Positions 12,001 through 23,869 of a stretch of 64,000 bases of DNA are shown piece by piece. Positions within the stretch are counted from its first letter, which is position 1, and each line of letters starts with the position of its first letter. The translations under genes were made by a program, and so were the position numbers. The DNA is from Ptiloglossa arizonensis. Taxonomy: Eukaryota; Arthropoda; Insecta; Hymenoptera; Colletidae. The stretch covers positions 248,001 through 312,000 of the forward strand of contig NW_027478771.1 of the NCBI RefSeq assembly GCF_051014685.1, given 5' to 3'. The notes under the pieces were generated by a model. The model made no database searches. It was not told the origin of the DNA and saw only the letters and a list, made by a program, of their open reading frames with translations.

Positions 12001-12466
12001 GGAGTTTGAAGCCAAGAAATGGTTGAGAAGGCATACAATTTTTCGCAATTCTGCTGATCCAAACGCTTAACCAGAATGGCCTAGGGAAAAAATACACATA
12101 CCGTTGTAATCGGGCGAGTTTCTACTTTCAGATGCAATAGGAATTTTTGGGTTAGGTCAATCCGTTCGCGAGATATGGGACTTTGAAGCTAAGAAATGGT
12201 TGAGAAGACAACAAATTTTTCGCAATTCTGCTGCTCCAAACGCTTAACCAGAATGGGATAGGGAAAAAATACACATACCGTTGTAATCGGGCGAGTTTCT
12301 ACTTACAAATGCAATAGGAATTCTTGGGTTAGGTCAATCCGTTCGCGAGATATGGGAGTTTGAAGCTAAGAAATGGTTAAGAAGACAACAAAGTTTTCGC
12401 ACTTCTGCTGCTCCAAACGCTTAACCAGAATGGCCTAAGGAAAAAATACACATACCGTTGTAATCG
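9051..12466. repeat. Mosaic of HOR B fragments and GCATAC-class monomers
   Basis: Contains two CCTGGGG markers (9248 and 10,841, nine monomers apart), each followed by TACCTTTGTAATCGG variants and by GGTTTGGTCAATCC. A full-match CENP-B-like motif lies at 9863. The end of this stretch (about 11,700-12,466) matches about 7,280-8,219 with one monomer fewer. No gene is apparent. Confidence 0.75.
9863..9879 (+). other. Full-match CENP-B-box-like motif 1
   Basis: GTTCGCGAGATACGGGA satisfies all nine fixed positions of nTTCGnnnnAnnCGGGn. The monomer differs from its neighbours by T to C at the first base of CGGG. The CGGG lies 627 bp downstream of a CCTGGGG variant at 9248. The function is inferred from motif identity only. 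Confidence 0.55.
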
Positions 12467-13297
12467 GGCGAGTTTCTACTTTCAGTTCCAATAGGATTTT
12501 TTGGGTTAGGTCAATCCGTTCGCGAGATATGGGACTTTGAAACTAAGAAATGGTTGACAAAACAACAAATTTTTCGCACTTCTGCTGCTCCAAACGCTTA
12601 ACCAGAATGGCCTAGGGAAAAAATACACATACCGTTGTAATCGGGCGAGTTTCTCCTTTCAAATGCAATGGAAATTTTTGGGTTAGGTCAATCCGTTCGG
12701 GAGATATGGGAGATTGAAGCCAAGAAATGGTAGAGAAGGCAAAAAATTTTTAACAATTCTGCTGCTCCAATCGCTTAACCAGAATGACCTAGGGAAAAAT
12801 ACACGTACCGTTGCAATCGGGCGAGTTTCTACTTTCAAATGCAATAGGAATTTTTGGGTTAGGTCAATTCGTTCGCGAGATATGGGTGTTTGAAGACAAG
12901 GAATGGTTGAGAAGACAAAAAATTTTTCGCAATTCTGCTGCTTCAAACGCTTAACCAGAATGGCCTAGGGAAAAAATACACATACCGTTGTAATCGGGCG
13001 AGTTTCTACTTTCAGATGCAATTGGAATTTTTGGGGTAGGTCAATCCGTTCGGGAGACATGGGAGTTTGAAGCCAAGAAATGGTTGAGAAGACAACAAAT
13101 TTTTCGCAATTCTGCTGCTCCAAACGCTTAACCAGAATGGGCTAGGGAAAATATACACATACCGTTGTAATCGGGCGAGTTTTTACTTTCACACGCAACA
13201 GGAATTTTTGGGTTAGGTCAATCCGTTCGCGAGATATGGGAGTTTGAAGCCAAGAAATGGTTGAGAAGGCATAAAATTTTTCGCAGTTCTACTGATC
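12467..13297. repeat. TTCC-marked block, copy 4
   Basis: Lies 4,247 bp (24 monomers, less 1 bp) after copy 3. The preceding 650-830 bp also match those before copy 3, except that one whole monomer is missing here. Confidence 0.85.
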
Positions 13298-15297
13298 CAA
13301 ACGCTTAACCAGAATGGCCTAGGGAAAAAATACACATACCGTTGTAATCGGGCGAGTTTCTACTTTCAAATGCAATGGGAATTTTTGGGTTAGGTCAATC
13401 CGTTCGGGAGATATGGGAGATTGAAGCCAAGAAATGGTAGAGAAGGCAAAAAATTTTTAACAATTCTGCTGCTCCAATCGCTTAACCAGAATGACCTAGG
13501 GAAAAATACACGTACCGTTGCAATCGGGCGAGTTTCTACTGTCAAATGCAATAGGAATTGTTGGGTTAGGTCAATTCGTTCGCGAGATATGGGAGTTTGA
13601 AGACAAGGAATGGTTGAGAAGGCAAAAAATTTTTCGCAATTCTGCTGCTTCAAACGCTTAACCAGAATGGCCTAGGGAAAAAATACACATACCGTTGTAA
13701 TCGGGCGAGTTTCTACTTTCAGATGCAATTGGAATTTTTGGGGTAGGTCAATCCGTTCGGGAGACATGGGAGTTTGAAGCCAAGAAATGGTTGAGAAGGC
13801 AAAACATTTTTCGCAATTCTGCTGCTCCAAACGCTTAACCAGAATGGCCTAGGGAAAAAAACACGCATACCGTTGTAATCGGGCGAGTTTCTACTTTCAG
13901 ATGCAATAGGAATTTTTGGGTTAGGTCAATCCGTTCGCGAGATATGGGAGTCTGAAGCCAAGAAATGGTTGAGAAGGCAAAACATTTTTCGCAATTCTGC
14001 TGCTCCAAACGCTTAACCAGAATGGCCTAGGGAAAAAACACACATACCGCTGTAATCGGGCGAGCTTCTACTTTCAGATGCAATAGGAATTTTTGGGTGA
14101 GGTCAATCCGTTCGCGAGATATGGGAGTTTGAAGCCAAGAAATGGTTGAGAAGGCAAAACATTTTTCGCAATTCTGCTGCTCCAAACGCTTAACCAGAAT
14201 GGCCTAGGGAAAAAACACGCATACCGTTGTAATCGGGCGAGTTTCTACTTTCACACGCAACAGGAATTTTTGGGTTAGGTCAATCCGTTCGCGAGATATG
14301 GGAGTTTCAAGCCAAGAAATGGTTGAGAAGGCAAAATATTTTTCGCAATTCTGCTGATCCAAACGCTTAAGCAGAATGGCCTGGGGACAAAATACACATA
14401 CCGTTGTAATCGGGCGAGTTTCTACTTTCAGATGCAATAGGAATTTTTGGGTTTGGTCAATCCGTTCGCGAGATATGGGACTTTGAAGCTAAGAAATGGT
14501 TGAGAAGACAACAAATTTTTCGCAACTCTGCTGCTCCAAACGCTTAACCAGAATGGGCTAGGGAAAAAATACACATACCTTTGTAATCGGGCGAGTTTCT
14601 ACTTTCAGATGCAATAGGAATTTTTGGGTTAGGTCAATCCGTTCGCGAGATATGGGAGTTTGAATCCAAGAAATGGTTGAGAAGGCATACAATTTTTCGC
14701 AATTCTGCTGATCCAAACGCTTAACCAGAATGGCCTAGGGAAAAAATACACATACCGTTGTAATCGGGCGAGTTTCTACTTTCAGATGCAATAGGAATTT
14801 TTGGGTTAGGTCAATCCGTTCGCGAGATATGGGAGTCTGAAGCCAAGAAATGGTTGAGAAGGCAAAACATTTTTCGCAATTCTGCTGCTCCAAACGCTTA
14901 ACCAGAATGGCCTAGGGAAAAAACACGCATACCGTTGTAATCGGGCGAGTTTCTACTTTCACACGCAACAGGAATTTTTGGGTTAGGTCAATCCGTTCGC
15001 GAGATACGGGAGTTTGAAGCCAAGAAATGGTTGAGAAGGCATACAATTTTTCGCAATTCTGCTGATCCAAACGCTTAACCAGAATGGCCTAGGGAAAAAA
15101 TACACATACCGTTGTAATCGGGCGTGTTTCTACTTTCAGATGCAATAGGAATTTTTGGGTTAGGTCAATCCGTTCGCGAGATATGGGACTTTGAAGCTAA
15201 GAAATGGTTGAGAAGACAACAAATTTTTCGCAATTCTGCTGCTCCAAACGCTTAACCAGAATGGCCTAAGGAAAAAATACACATACCGTTGTAATCG
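13298..15297. repeat. Mosaic with a dispersed copy of HOR B
   Basis: Begins with a short-monomer module carrying CTACTGTCAAATGC and GGAATTGTTGGG. From about 14,042 it contains one copy of the 6-mer later seen in tandem: ACCGCTGTAATCGGGCGAGC, CCTGGGG (14,380), GGGAGTCTGAAGCC (about 14,829) and the full-match motif (14,995). Confidence 0.75.
14995..15011 (+). other. Full-match CENP-B-box-like motif 2
   Basis: Same 17-mer as the copy at 9863, in the equivalent monomer of another copy of the same higher-order repeat. Its CGGG again lies 627 bp downstream of a CCTGGGG variant, here at 14,380. Confidence 0.55.
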
Positions 15298-16128
15298 GGC
15301 GAGTTTCTACTTTCAGTTCCAATAGGATATTTTGGGTTAGGTCAATCCGTTCGCGAGATATGGGACTTTGAAACTAAGAAATGGTTGACAAAACAACAAA
15401 TTTTTCGCACTTCTGCTGCTCCAAACGCTTAACCAGAATGGCCTAGGGAAAAAATACACATACCGTTGTAATCGGGCGAGTTTCTCCTTTCAAATGCAAT
15501 GGGAATTTTTGGGTTAGGTCAATCCGTTCGGGAGATATGGGAGATTGAAGCCAAGAAATGGTAGAGAAGGGAAAAAATTTTTAACAATTCTGCTGCTCCA
15601 ATCGCTTAACCAGAATGACCTAGGGAAAAATACACGTACCGTTGCAATCGGGCGAGTTTCTACTTTCAAATGCAATAGGAATTTTTGGGTTAGGTCAATT
15701 CGTTCGCGAGATATGGGTGTTTGAAGACAAGGAATGGTTGAGAAGACAAAAAATTTTTCGCAATTCTGCTGCTTCAAACGCTTAACCAGAATGGCCTAGG
15801 GAAAAAATACACATACCGTTGTAATCGGGCGAGTTTCTACTTTCAGATGCAATTGGAATTTTTGGGGTAGGTCAATCCGTTCGGGAGACATGGGAGTTTG
15901 AAGCCAAGAAATGGTTGAGAAGACAACAAATTTTTCGCAATTCTGCTGCTCCAAACGCTTAACCAGAATGGGCTAGGGAAAATATACACATACCGTTGTA
16001 ATCGGGCGAGTTTTTACTTTCACACGCAACAGGAATTTTTGGGTTAGGTCAATCCGTTCGCGAGATATGGGTGTTTGAAGCCAAGAAATGGTTGAGAAGG
16101 CATAAAATTTTTCGCAATTCTACTGATC
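15298..16128. repeat. TTCC-marked block, copy 5
   Basis: Lies 2,831 bp (16 monomers, less 1 bp) after copy 4. Private changes are AGGATATTTTGGG near 15,326 and GAGAAGGGAAAAAATTT near 15,566. It is followed by a second short-monomer module at about 16,221, as copy 4 is at about 13,390. Confidence 0.85.
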
Positions 16129-17701
16129 CAAACGCTTAACCAGAATGGCCTAGGGAAAAAATACACATACCGTTGTAATCGGGCGAGTTTCTACTTTCAA
16201 ATGCAATGGGAATTTTTGGGTTAGGTCAATCCGTTCGGGAGATATGGGAGATTGAAGCCAAGAAATGGTAGAGAAGGCAAAAAATTTTTAACAATTCTGC
16301 TGCTCCAATCGCTTAACCAGAATGACCTAGGGAAAAATACACGTACCGTTGCAATCGGGCGAGTTTCTACTGTCAAATGCAATAGGAATTGTTGGGTTAG
16401 GTCAATTCGTTCGCCAGATATGGGAGTTTGAAGACAAGGAATGGTTGAGAAGGCAAAAAATTTTTCGCAATTCTGCTGCTTCAAACGCTTAACCAGAATG
16501 GCCTAGGGAAAAAATACACATACCGTTGTAATCGGGCGAGTTTCTACTTTCAGATGCAATTGGAATTTTTGGGGTAGGTCAATCCGTTCGGGAGACATGG
16601 GAGTTTGAAGCCAAGAAATGGTTGAGAAGACAACAAATTTTTCGCAATTCTGCTGCTCCAAACGCTTAACCAGAATGGGCTAGGGAAAATATACACATAC
16701 CGTTGTAATCGGGCGAGTTTTTACTGTCACACGCAACAGGAATTTTTGGGTTAGGTCAATCCGTTCGCGAGATATGGGAGTTTGAAGCCAAGAAATGGTT
16801 GAGAAGGCATACAATTTTTCGCAATTCTGCTGATCCAAACGCTTAACCAGAATGGCCTAGGGAAAAAACACACATACCGCTGTAATCGGGCGAGCTTCTA
16901 CTTTCAGATGCAATAGGAATTTTTGGGTGAGGTCAATCCGTTCGCGAGATATGGGAGTTTGAAGCCAAGAAATGGTTGAGAAGGCAAAACATTTTTCGCA
17001 ATTCTGCTGCTCCAAACGCTTAACCAGAATGGCCTAGGGAAAAAACACGCATACCGTTGTAATCGGGCGAGTTTCTACTTTCACACGCAACAGGAATTTT
17101 TGGGTTAGGTCAATCCGTTCGCGAGATATGGGAGTTTGAAGCCAAGAAATGGTTGAGAAGGCAAAATATTTTTCGCAATTCTGCTGATCCAAACGCTTAA
17201 GCAGAATGGCCTGGGGACAAAATACACATACCGTGGTAATCGGGCGAGTTTCTACTTTCAGATGCAATAGGAATTTTTGGGTTTGGTCAATCCGTTCGCG
17301 AGATATGGGACTTTGAAGCTAAGAAATGGTTGAGAAGACAACAAATTTCTCGCAACTCTGCTGCTCCAAACGCTTAACCAGAATGGGCTAGGGAAAAAAT
17401 ACACATACCTTTGTAATCGGGCGAGTTTCTACTTTCAGATGCAATAGGAATTTTTGGGTTAGGTCAATCCGTTCGCGAGATATGGGAGTTTGAATCCAAG
17501 AAATGGTTGAGAAGGCAAAATATTTTTCGCAATTCTGCTGATCCAAACGCTTAAGCAGAATGGCCTGGGGACAAAATACACATACCGTTGTAATCGGGCG
17601 AGTTTCTACTTTCAGATGCAATAGGAATTTTTGGGTTTGGTCAATCCGTTCGCGAGATATGGGACTTTGAAGCTAAGAAATGGTTGAGAAGACAACAAAT
17701 T
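16129..17701. repeat. Short-monomer module and first HOR B units of the tandem set
   Basis: From about 16,190 a module with CTACTGTCAAATGC and GGAATTGTTGGG is followed by ACCGCTGTAATCGGGCGAGC (16,880) and CCTGGGG at 17,210 and 17,564, two monomers apart. The stretch 16,190-17,400 reappears at 43,095-44,400. Confidence 0.78.
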
Positions 17702-18763
17702 TTTCGCAATTCTGCTGCTCCAAACGATTAACCAGAATGGCCTAGGGAAAAAACACGCATACCGTTGTAATCGGGCGAGTTTCTACTTTCACACGCAACA
17801 GGAATTTTTGGGTTAGGTCAATCCGTTCGCGAGATACGGGAGTTTGAAGCCAAGAAATGGTTGAGAAGGCAAAATATTTTTCGCAATTCTGCTGATCCAA
17901 ACGCTTAACCAGAATGGCCTAGGGACAAAATACACATACCGCTGTAATCGGGCGAGCTTCTACTTTCAGATGCAATAGGAATTTTTGGGTGAGGTCAATC
18001 CGTTCGCGAGATATGGGAGTTTGAAGCCAAGAAATGGTTGAGAAGGCAAAACATTTTTCGCAATTCTGCTGCTCCAAACGCTTAACCAGAATGGCCTAGG
18101 GAAAAAACACGCATACCGTTGTAATCGGGCGAGTTTCTACTTTCACACGCAACAGGAATTTTTGGGTTAGGTCAATCCGTTCGCGAGATATGGGAGTTTG
18201 AAGCCAAGAAATGGTTGAGAAGGCAAAATATTTTTCGCAATTCTGCTGATCCAAACGCTTAAGCAGAATGGCCTGGGGACAAAATACACATACCGTTGTA
18301 ATCGGGCGAGTTTCTACTTTCAGATGCAATAGGAATTTTTGGGTTTGGTCAATCCGTTCGCGAGATATGGGACTTTGAAGCTAAGAAATGGTTGAGAAGA
18401 CAACAAATTTTTCGCAACTCTGCTGCTCCAAACGCTTAACCAGAATGGGCTAGGGAAAAAATACACATACCTTTGTAATCGGGCGAGTTTCTACTTTCAG
18501 ATGCAATAGGAATTTTTGGGTTAGGTCAATCCGTTCGCGAGATATGGGAGTTTGAATCCAAGAAATGGTTGAGAAGGCATACAATTTTTCGCAATTCTGC
18601 TGATCCAAACGCTTAACCAGAATGGCCTAGGGAAAAAATACACATACCGTTGTAATCGGGCGAGTTTCTACTTTCAGATGCAATAGGAATTTTTGGGTTA
18701 GGTCAATCCGTTCGCGAGATATGGGAGTCTGAAGCCAAGAAATGGTTGAGAAGGCAAAACATT
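17702..18763. repeat. 6-monomer higher-order repeat B, tandem copy 1
   Basis: The 1,062-bp unit is copied almost base for base in the following unit. Markers are AAAAAACACGCATACCG, the full-match motif at 17,825, GGGACAAAATACACATACCG, CGAGCTTCTAC, CCTGGGG at 18,272, TACCTTTGTAATCGG and GGGAGTCTGAAG. Confidence 0.92.
17825..17841 (+). other. Full-match CENP-B-box-like motif 3
   Basis: Same 17-mer, with CGGG at 17,837, 627 bp downstream of the CCTGGGG variant at 17,210. It lies in the first of two near-identical tandem 1,062-bp units. Confidence 0.55.
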
Positions 18764-19654
18764 TTTCGCAATTCTGCTGCTCCAAACGCTTAACCAGAAT
18801 GGCCTAGGGAAAAAACACGCATACCGTTGTAATCGGGCGAGTTTCTACTTTCACACGCAACAGGAATTTTTGGGTTAGGTCAATCCGTTCGCGAGATACG
18901 GGAGTTTGAAGCCAAGAAATGGTTGAGAAGGCAAAATATTTTTCGCAATTCTGCTGATCCAAACGCTTAACCAGAATGGCCTAGGGACAAAATACACATA
19001 CCGCTGTAATCGGGCGAGCTTCTACTTTCAGATGCAATAGGAATTTTTGGGTGAGGTCAATCCGTTCGCGAGATATGGGAGTTTGAAGCCAAGAAACGGT
19101 TGAGAAGGCAAAACATTTTTCGCAATTCTGCTGCTCCAAACGCTTAACCAGAATGGCCTAGGGAAAAAACACGCATACCGTTGTAATCGGGCGAGTTTCT
19201 ACTTTCACACGCAACAGGAATTTTTGGGTTAGGTCAATCCGTTCGCGAGATATGGGAGTTTGAAGCCAAGAAATGGTTGAGAAGGCAAAATATTTTTCGC
19301 AATTCTGCTGATCCAAACGCTTAAGCAGAATGGCCTGGGGACAAAATACACATACCGTTGTAATCGGGCGAGTTTCTACTTTCAGATGCAATAGGAATTT
19401 TTGGGTTTGGTCAATCCGTTCGCGAGATATGGGACTTTGAAGCTAAGAAATGGTTGAGAAGACAACAAATTTTTCGCAACTCTGCTGCTCCAAACGCTTA
19501 ACCAGAATGGGCTAGGGAAAAAATACACATACCTTTGTAATCGGGCGAGTTTCTACTTTCAGATGCAATAGGAATTTTTGGGTTAGGTCAATCCGTTCGC
19601 GAGATATGGGAGTTTGAATCCAAGAAATGGTTGAGAAGGCATACAATTTTTCGC
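18764..19654. repeat. 6-monomer higher-order repeat B, tandem copy 2 (5 monomers)
   Basis: Repeats the previous unit at an offset of 1,062 bp. The clearest private change is AAGAAACGGTTGAG near 19,092. The match ends near 19,654, where CGCATTTCTGCTGCTCC replaces CGCAATTCTGCTGATCC. Confidence 0.92.
18887..18903 (+). other. Full-match CENP-B-box-like motif 4
   Basis: Exactly 1,062 bp (six monomers) after motif 3 and 627 bp after the CCTGGGG variant at 18,272. It was evidently copied with its higher-order unit. Confidence 0.55.
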
Positions 19655-21816
19655 ATTTCTGCTGCTCCAAACGCTTAACCAGAATGGCCTAGGCACAAAA
19701 TTCACATACCGTTGTAATCGGGCGAGTTTCTACTTTCAGATGCAATAGGAATTTTTGGGTTAGGTCAATCCGTTCGCGAGATATGGGAATTTGAAGCCAA
19801 GAAATGGTTGAGAAGACAACAAATTTTTCGCATTTCTGCTGCTCCAAACGCTTAACCAGAATGGCCTAGGGACAAAATACACATACCGTTGTAATCGGGC
19901 GAGTTTCTACTTTCAGATGCAATAGGAATTTTTGGGTTAGGTCAATCCGTTCGGGAGATATGGGAGTTTGAAGCCAAGAAATGGTTGAGGAGACAACAAA
20001 TTTTTCGCACTTCTGCTGCTCCAAACGCTTAACCAGAATGGCCTAGGGAAAAAATACACATACCGTTGTAATCGGGCGAGTTTTTACTTTCACACGCAAC
20101 AGGAATTTTTGGGTTAGGTCAATCCGTTCGCGAGATATGGGAGTTTGAAGCCAAGAAATGGTTGAGAAGGCATACAATTTTTCGCAATTCTGCTGATCCA
20201 AACGCTTAACCAGAATGGCCTAGGGAAAAAATACACATACCGTTGTAATCGGGCGAGCTTTTACTTTCACACGCAATAGGAATTTTTGGGTTAGGTCAAT
20301 CCGTTCGCGAGATATGGGAGTTTGAAGGCAAGAAATGGTTGAGAAGGCATACAATTTTTCGCAATTCTGCTGATCCAAACGCTTAACCAGAATGGCCTAG
20401 GGAAAAAATACACATACCGTTGTAATCGGGCGAGTTTCAACTTTCAGATGCAATAGGCATTTTTGGGTTAGGTCAATCCGTTCGGGAGATATGGGAGTTT
20501 GAAGCCAAGAAATGGTAGAGAAGGCAAAAAATTTTTAACAATTCTGCTGCTCCAATCGCTTAACCAGAATGACCTAGGGAAAAATACACGTACCGTTGCA
20601 ATCGGGCGAGTTTCTACTGTCAAATGCAATAGGAATTTTTGGGTTAGGTCAATTCGTTCGCGAGATATGGGAGTTTGAAGACAAGGAATGGTTGAGAAGG
20701 CAAAAAATTTTTCGCAATTCTGCTGCTTCAAACGCTTAACCAGAATGGCCTAGGGAAAAAATACACATACCGTTGTAATCGGGCGAGTTTCTACTTTCAG
20801 ATGCAATTGGAATATTTGGGGTAGGTCAATCCGTTCGGGAGACATGGGTGTTTGAAGCCAAGAAATGGTTGAGAAGACAACAAATTTTTCGCAATTCTGC
20901 TGCTCCAAACGCTTAACCAGAATGGGCTAGGGAAAATATACACATACCGTTGTAATCGGGCGAGTTTTTACTTTCACACGCAACAGGAATTTTTGGTTAG
21001 GTCAATCCGTTCGCGAGATATGGGAGTTTGAAGCCAAGAAATGGTTGAGAAGGCATACAATTTTTCGCAATTCTGCTGATCCAAACGCTTAACCAGAATG
21101 GCCTAGGGAAAAAACACACATACCGCTGTAATCGGGCGAGCTTCTACTTTCAGATGCAATAGGAATTTTTGGGTTAGGTCAATCGGTTCGCGAGATATGG
21201 GAGTTTGAAGCCAAGAAATGGTTGAGAAGGCAAAACATTTTTCGCAATTCTGCTGCTCCAAACGCTTAACCAGAATGGCCTAGGGAAAAAACACGCATAC
21301 CGTTGTAATCGGGCGAGTTTCTACTTGCACACGCAACAGGAATTTTTGGGTTAGGTCAATCCGTTCGCGAGATATGGGAGTTTGAAGCCAAGAAATGGTT
21401 GAGAAGGCAAAATATTTTTCGCAATTCTGCTGATCCAAACGCTTAAGCAGAATGGCCTGGGGACAAAATACACATACCGTTGTAATCGGGCGAGTTTCTA
21501 CTTTCAGATGCAATAGGAATTTTTGGGTTTGGTCAATCCGTTCGCGAGATATGGGACTTTGAAGCTAAGAAATGGTTGAGAAGACAACAAATTTTTCGCA
21601 ACTCTGCTGCTCCAAACGCTTAACCAGAATGGGCTAGGGAAAAAATACACATACCTTTGTAATCGGGCGAGTTTCTACTTTCAGATGCAATAGGAATTTT
21701 TGGGTTAGGTCAATCCGTTCGCGAGATATGGGAGTTTGAATCCAAGAAATGGTTGAGAAGGCATACAGTTTTTCGCACTTCTGCTGCTCCAAACGCTTAA
21801 CCAGAATGGCCTAGGG

Positions 21817-21831
21817 AAAAAAAAAAAAAAA
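21817..21831 (+). repeat. A15 tract replacing the A6-TACA segment
   Basis: In an ACAACAAA/CACTTC-class monomer, the usual GGG-A6-TACACATACC reads GGG-A15-CATACC. This is the longest of seven such tracts. Confidence 0.95.
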
Positions 21832-23313
21832 CATACCGTTGTAATCGGGCGAGTTTCTACTTTCAGACGCAACAGGAATTTTTGGGTTAGGTCAATCCGT
21901 TCGCGAGATATGGGAGTTTGAAGCCAAGAAATGGTTGAGAAGACAACAAATTTTTCGCACTTCTGCTGCTCCAAACGCTTAACCAGAATGGCCTAGGGGG
22001 AAAATACACGTACCGTTGTAATCGGGCGAGTGTCAACTTTCAAATGCAATAGGAACTTTTGGGTTAGGTCAATCCGTTCGCGAGATATGGGACTTTGAAG
22101 CTAAGAAATGGTTGAGAAGACAACAAATTTTTCGCAATTCTGCTGCTCCAAACGCTTAACCAGAATTGGCTAGGGAAAAAATACACATACCGTTGTAATC
22201 GGGCGAGTTTCTACTTTCAAATGCAATAGGAATTTTTGGGTTAGGTCAATCCGTTCGCGAGATATGGGAGTTTGAAGCCAAGAAATGGTTGAGAAGGCAT
22301 ACAATTTTTCGCAATTCTGCTGATCCAAACGCTTAACCAGAATGGCCTAGGGAAAAAATACACATACCGTTGTAATCGGGCGAGTTTCTACTTTCAGATG
22401 CAATAGGAATTTTTGGGTTAGGTCAATCCGTTCGGGAGATATGGGAGTTTGAAGCCAAGAAATGGTAGAGAAGGCAAAAAATTTTTAACAATTCTGCTGC
22501 TCCAATCGCTTAACCAGAATGACCTAGGGAAAAATACACGTACCGTTGCAATCGGGCGAGTTTCTACTTTCAAATGCAATAGGAATTTTTGGGTTAGGTC
22601 AATTCGTTCGCGAGATATGGGAGTTTGAAGACAAGGAATGGTTGAGAAGGCAAACAATTTTTCGCAATTCTGCTGCTTCAAACGCTTAACCAGAATGGCC
22701 TAGGGAAAAAATACACATACCGTTGTAATCGGGCGAGTTTCTACTTTCAGATGCAATAGGAATTTTTGGGTTAGGTCAATCCGTTCGGGAGACATGGGAG
22801 TTTGAAGCCAAGAAATGGTTGAGAAGACAACAAATTTTTCGCATTTCTGCTGCTCCAAACGCTTAACCAGAATGGCCTAGGCACAAAATTCACATACCGT
22901 TGTAATCGGGCGAGTTTCTACTTTCAGATGCAATAGGAATTTTTGGGTTAGGTCAATCCGTTCGCGAGATATGGGACTTTGTAGCTAAGAAATGGTTGAG
23001 AAGACAACAAATTTTTCGCAATTCTGCTGATCCAAACGCTTAACCAGAATGGCCTAGGGAAAAAATACACATACCGTTGTAATCGGGCGAGTTTTTACTT
23101 TCACACGCAACAGGAATTTTTGGGTTAGGTCAATCCGTTCGCGAGATATGGGAGTTTGGAGCCAAGAAATGGTTGTGGAGGCAAAATATTTTTTGCAATT
23201 CTGCTGATCCAAACGCTTAACCAGAATGGCCTAGGGACAAAATACACATACCGTTGTAATCGGGCGAGTTTCTACTTTCAGATGCAATAGGAATTTTTGG
23301 GTTAGGTCAATCC

Positions 23314-23330
23314 GTTCGGGAGATACGGGA
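23314..23330 (+). other. Full-match CENP-B-box-like motif 5
   Basis: GTTCGGGAGATACGGGA also satisfies all nine fixed positions, but on the GGAG-type background and with no CCTGGGG marker 627 bp upstream. It therefore looks like an independent T/C change rather than a copy of motifs 1 to 4. Confidence 0.5.
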
Positions 23331-23768
23331 GTTTGAAGCCAAGAAATGGTTGAGAAGGCATACAATTTTTCGCAATTCTGCTGATCCAAACGCTTAACCA
23401 GAATGGCCTAGGGAAAAAATACACATACCGTTGTAATCGGGCGAGTTTTTACTTTCACACGCAATAGGAATTTTTGGGTTAGGTCAATCCGTTCGCGAGA
23501 TATGGGAGTTTGAAGCCAAGAAATGGTTGAGAAGGCATACAATTTTTCGCAATTCTGCTGATCCAAACGCTTAACCAGAATGGCCTAGGGACAAAATACA
23601 CATACCGTTGTAATCGGGCGAGTTTCTACTTTCAGATGCAATAGGAATTTTTGGGTTAGGTCAATCCGTTCGGGAGATATGGCAGTTTGAAGCCAAGAAA
23701 TGGTTGAGAAGACAACAAATTTTTCGCACTTCTGCTGCTCCAAACGCTTAACCAGAATGGCCTAGGGG

Positions 23769-23780
23769 AAAAAAAAAAAA
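23769..23780 (+). repeat. A12 tract variant
   Basis: Same variant, here preceded by GGGG rather than GGG and containing twelve A residues. Confidence 0.95.
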
Positions 23781-23869
23781 CATACCGTTGTAATCGGGCG
23801 AGTTTCTACTTTCAGACGCAACAGGAATTTTTGGGTTAGGTCAATCCGTTCGCGAGATATGGGAGTTTG

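Larger units (their letters stand above)
19655..23869. repeat. Mosaic transition region
   Basis: Mixed classes without a clear local period. Includes GGCACAAAATTCACATACCG monomers (about 19,690 and 22,880) and a GGTTGAGGAGACAAC to CGAGTTTCAACTTTCAG module (19,980-20,450) that is multiplied at 45.6-53.4 kb. Also present are the last left-hand CCTGGGG (21,456), two poly-A variants, and a full-match motif at 23,314. No gene is apparent. Confidence 0.75.
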
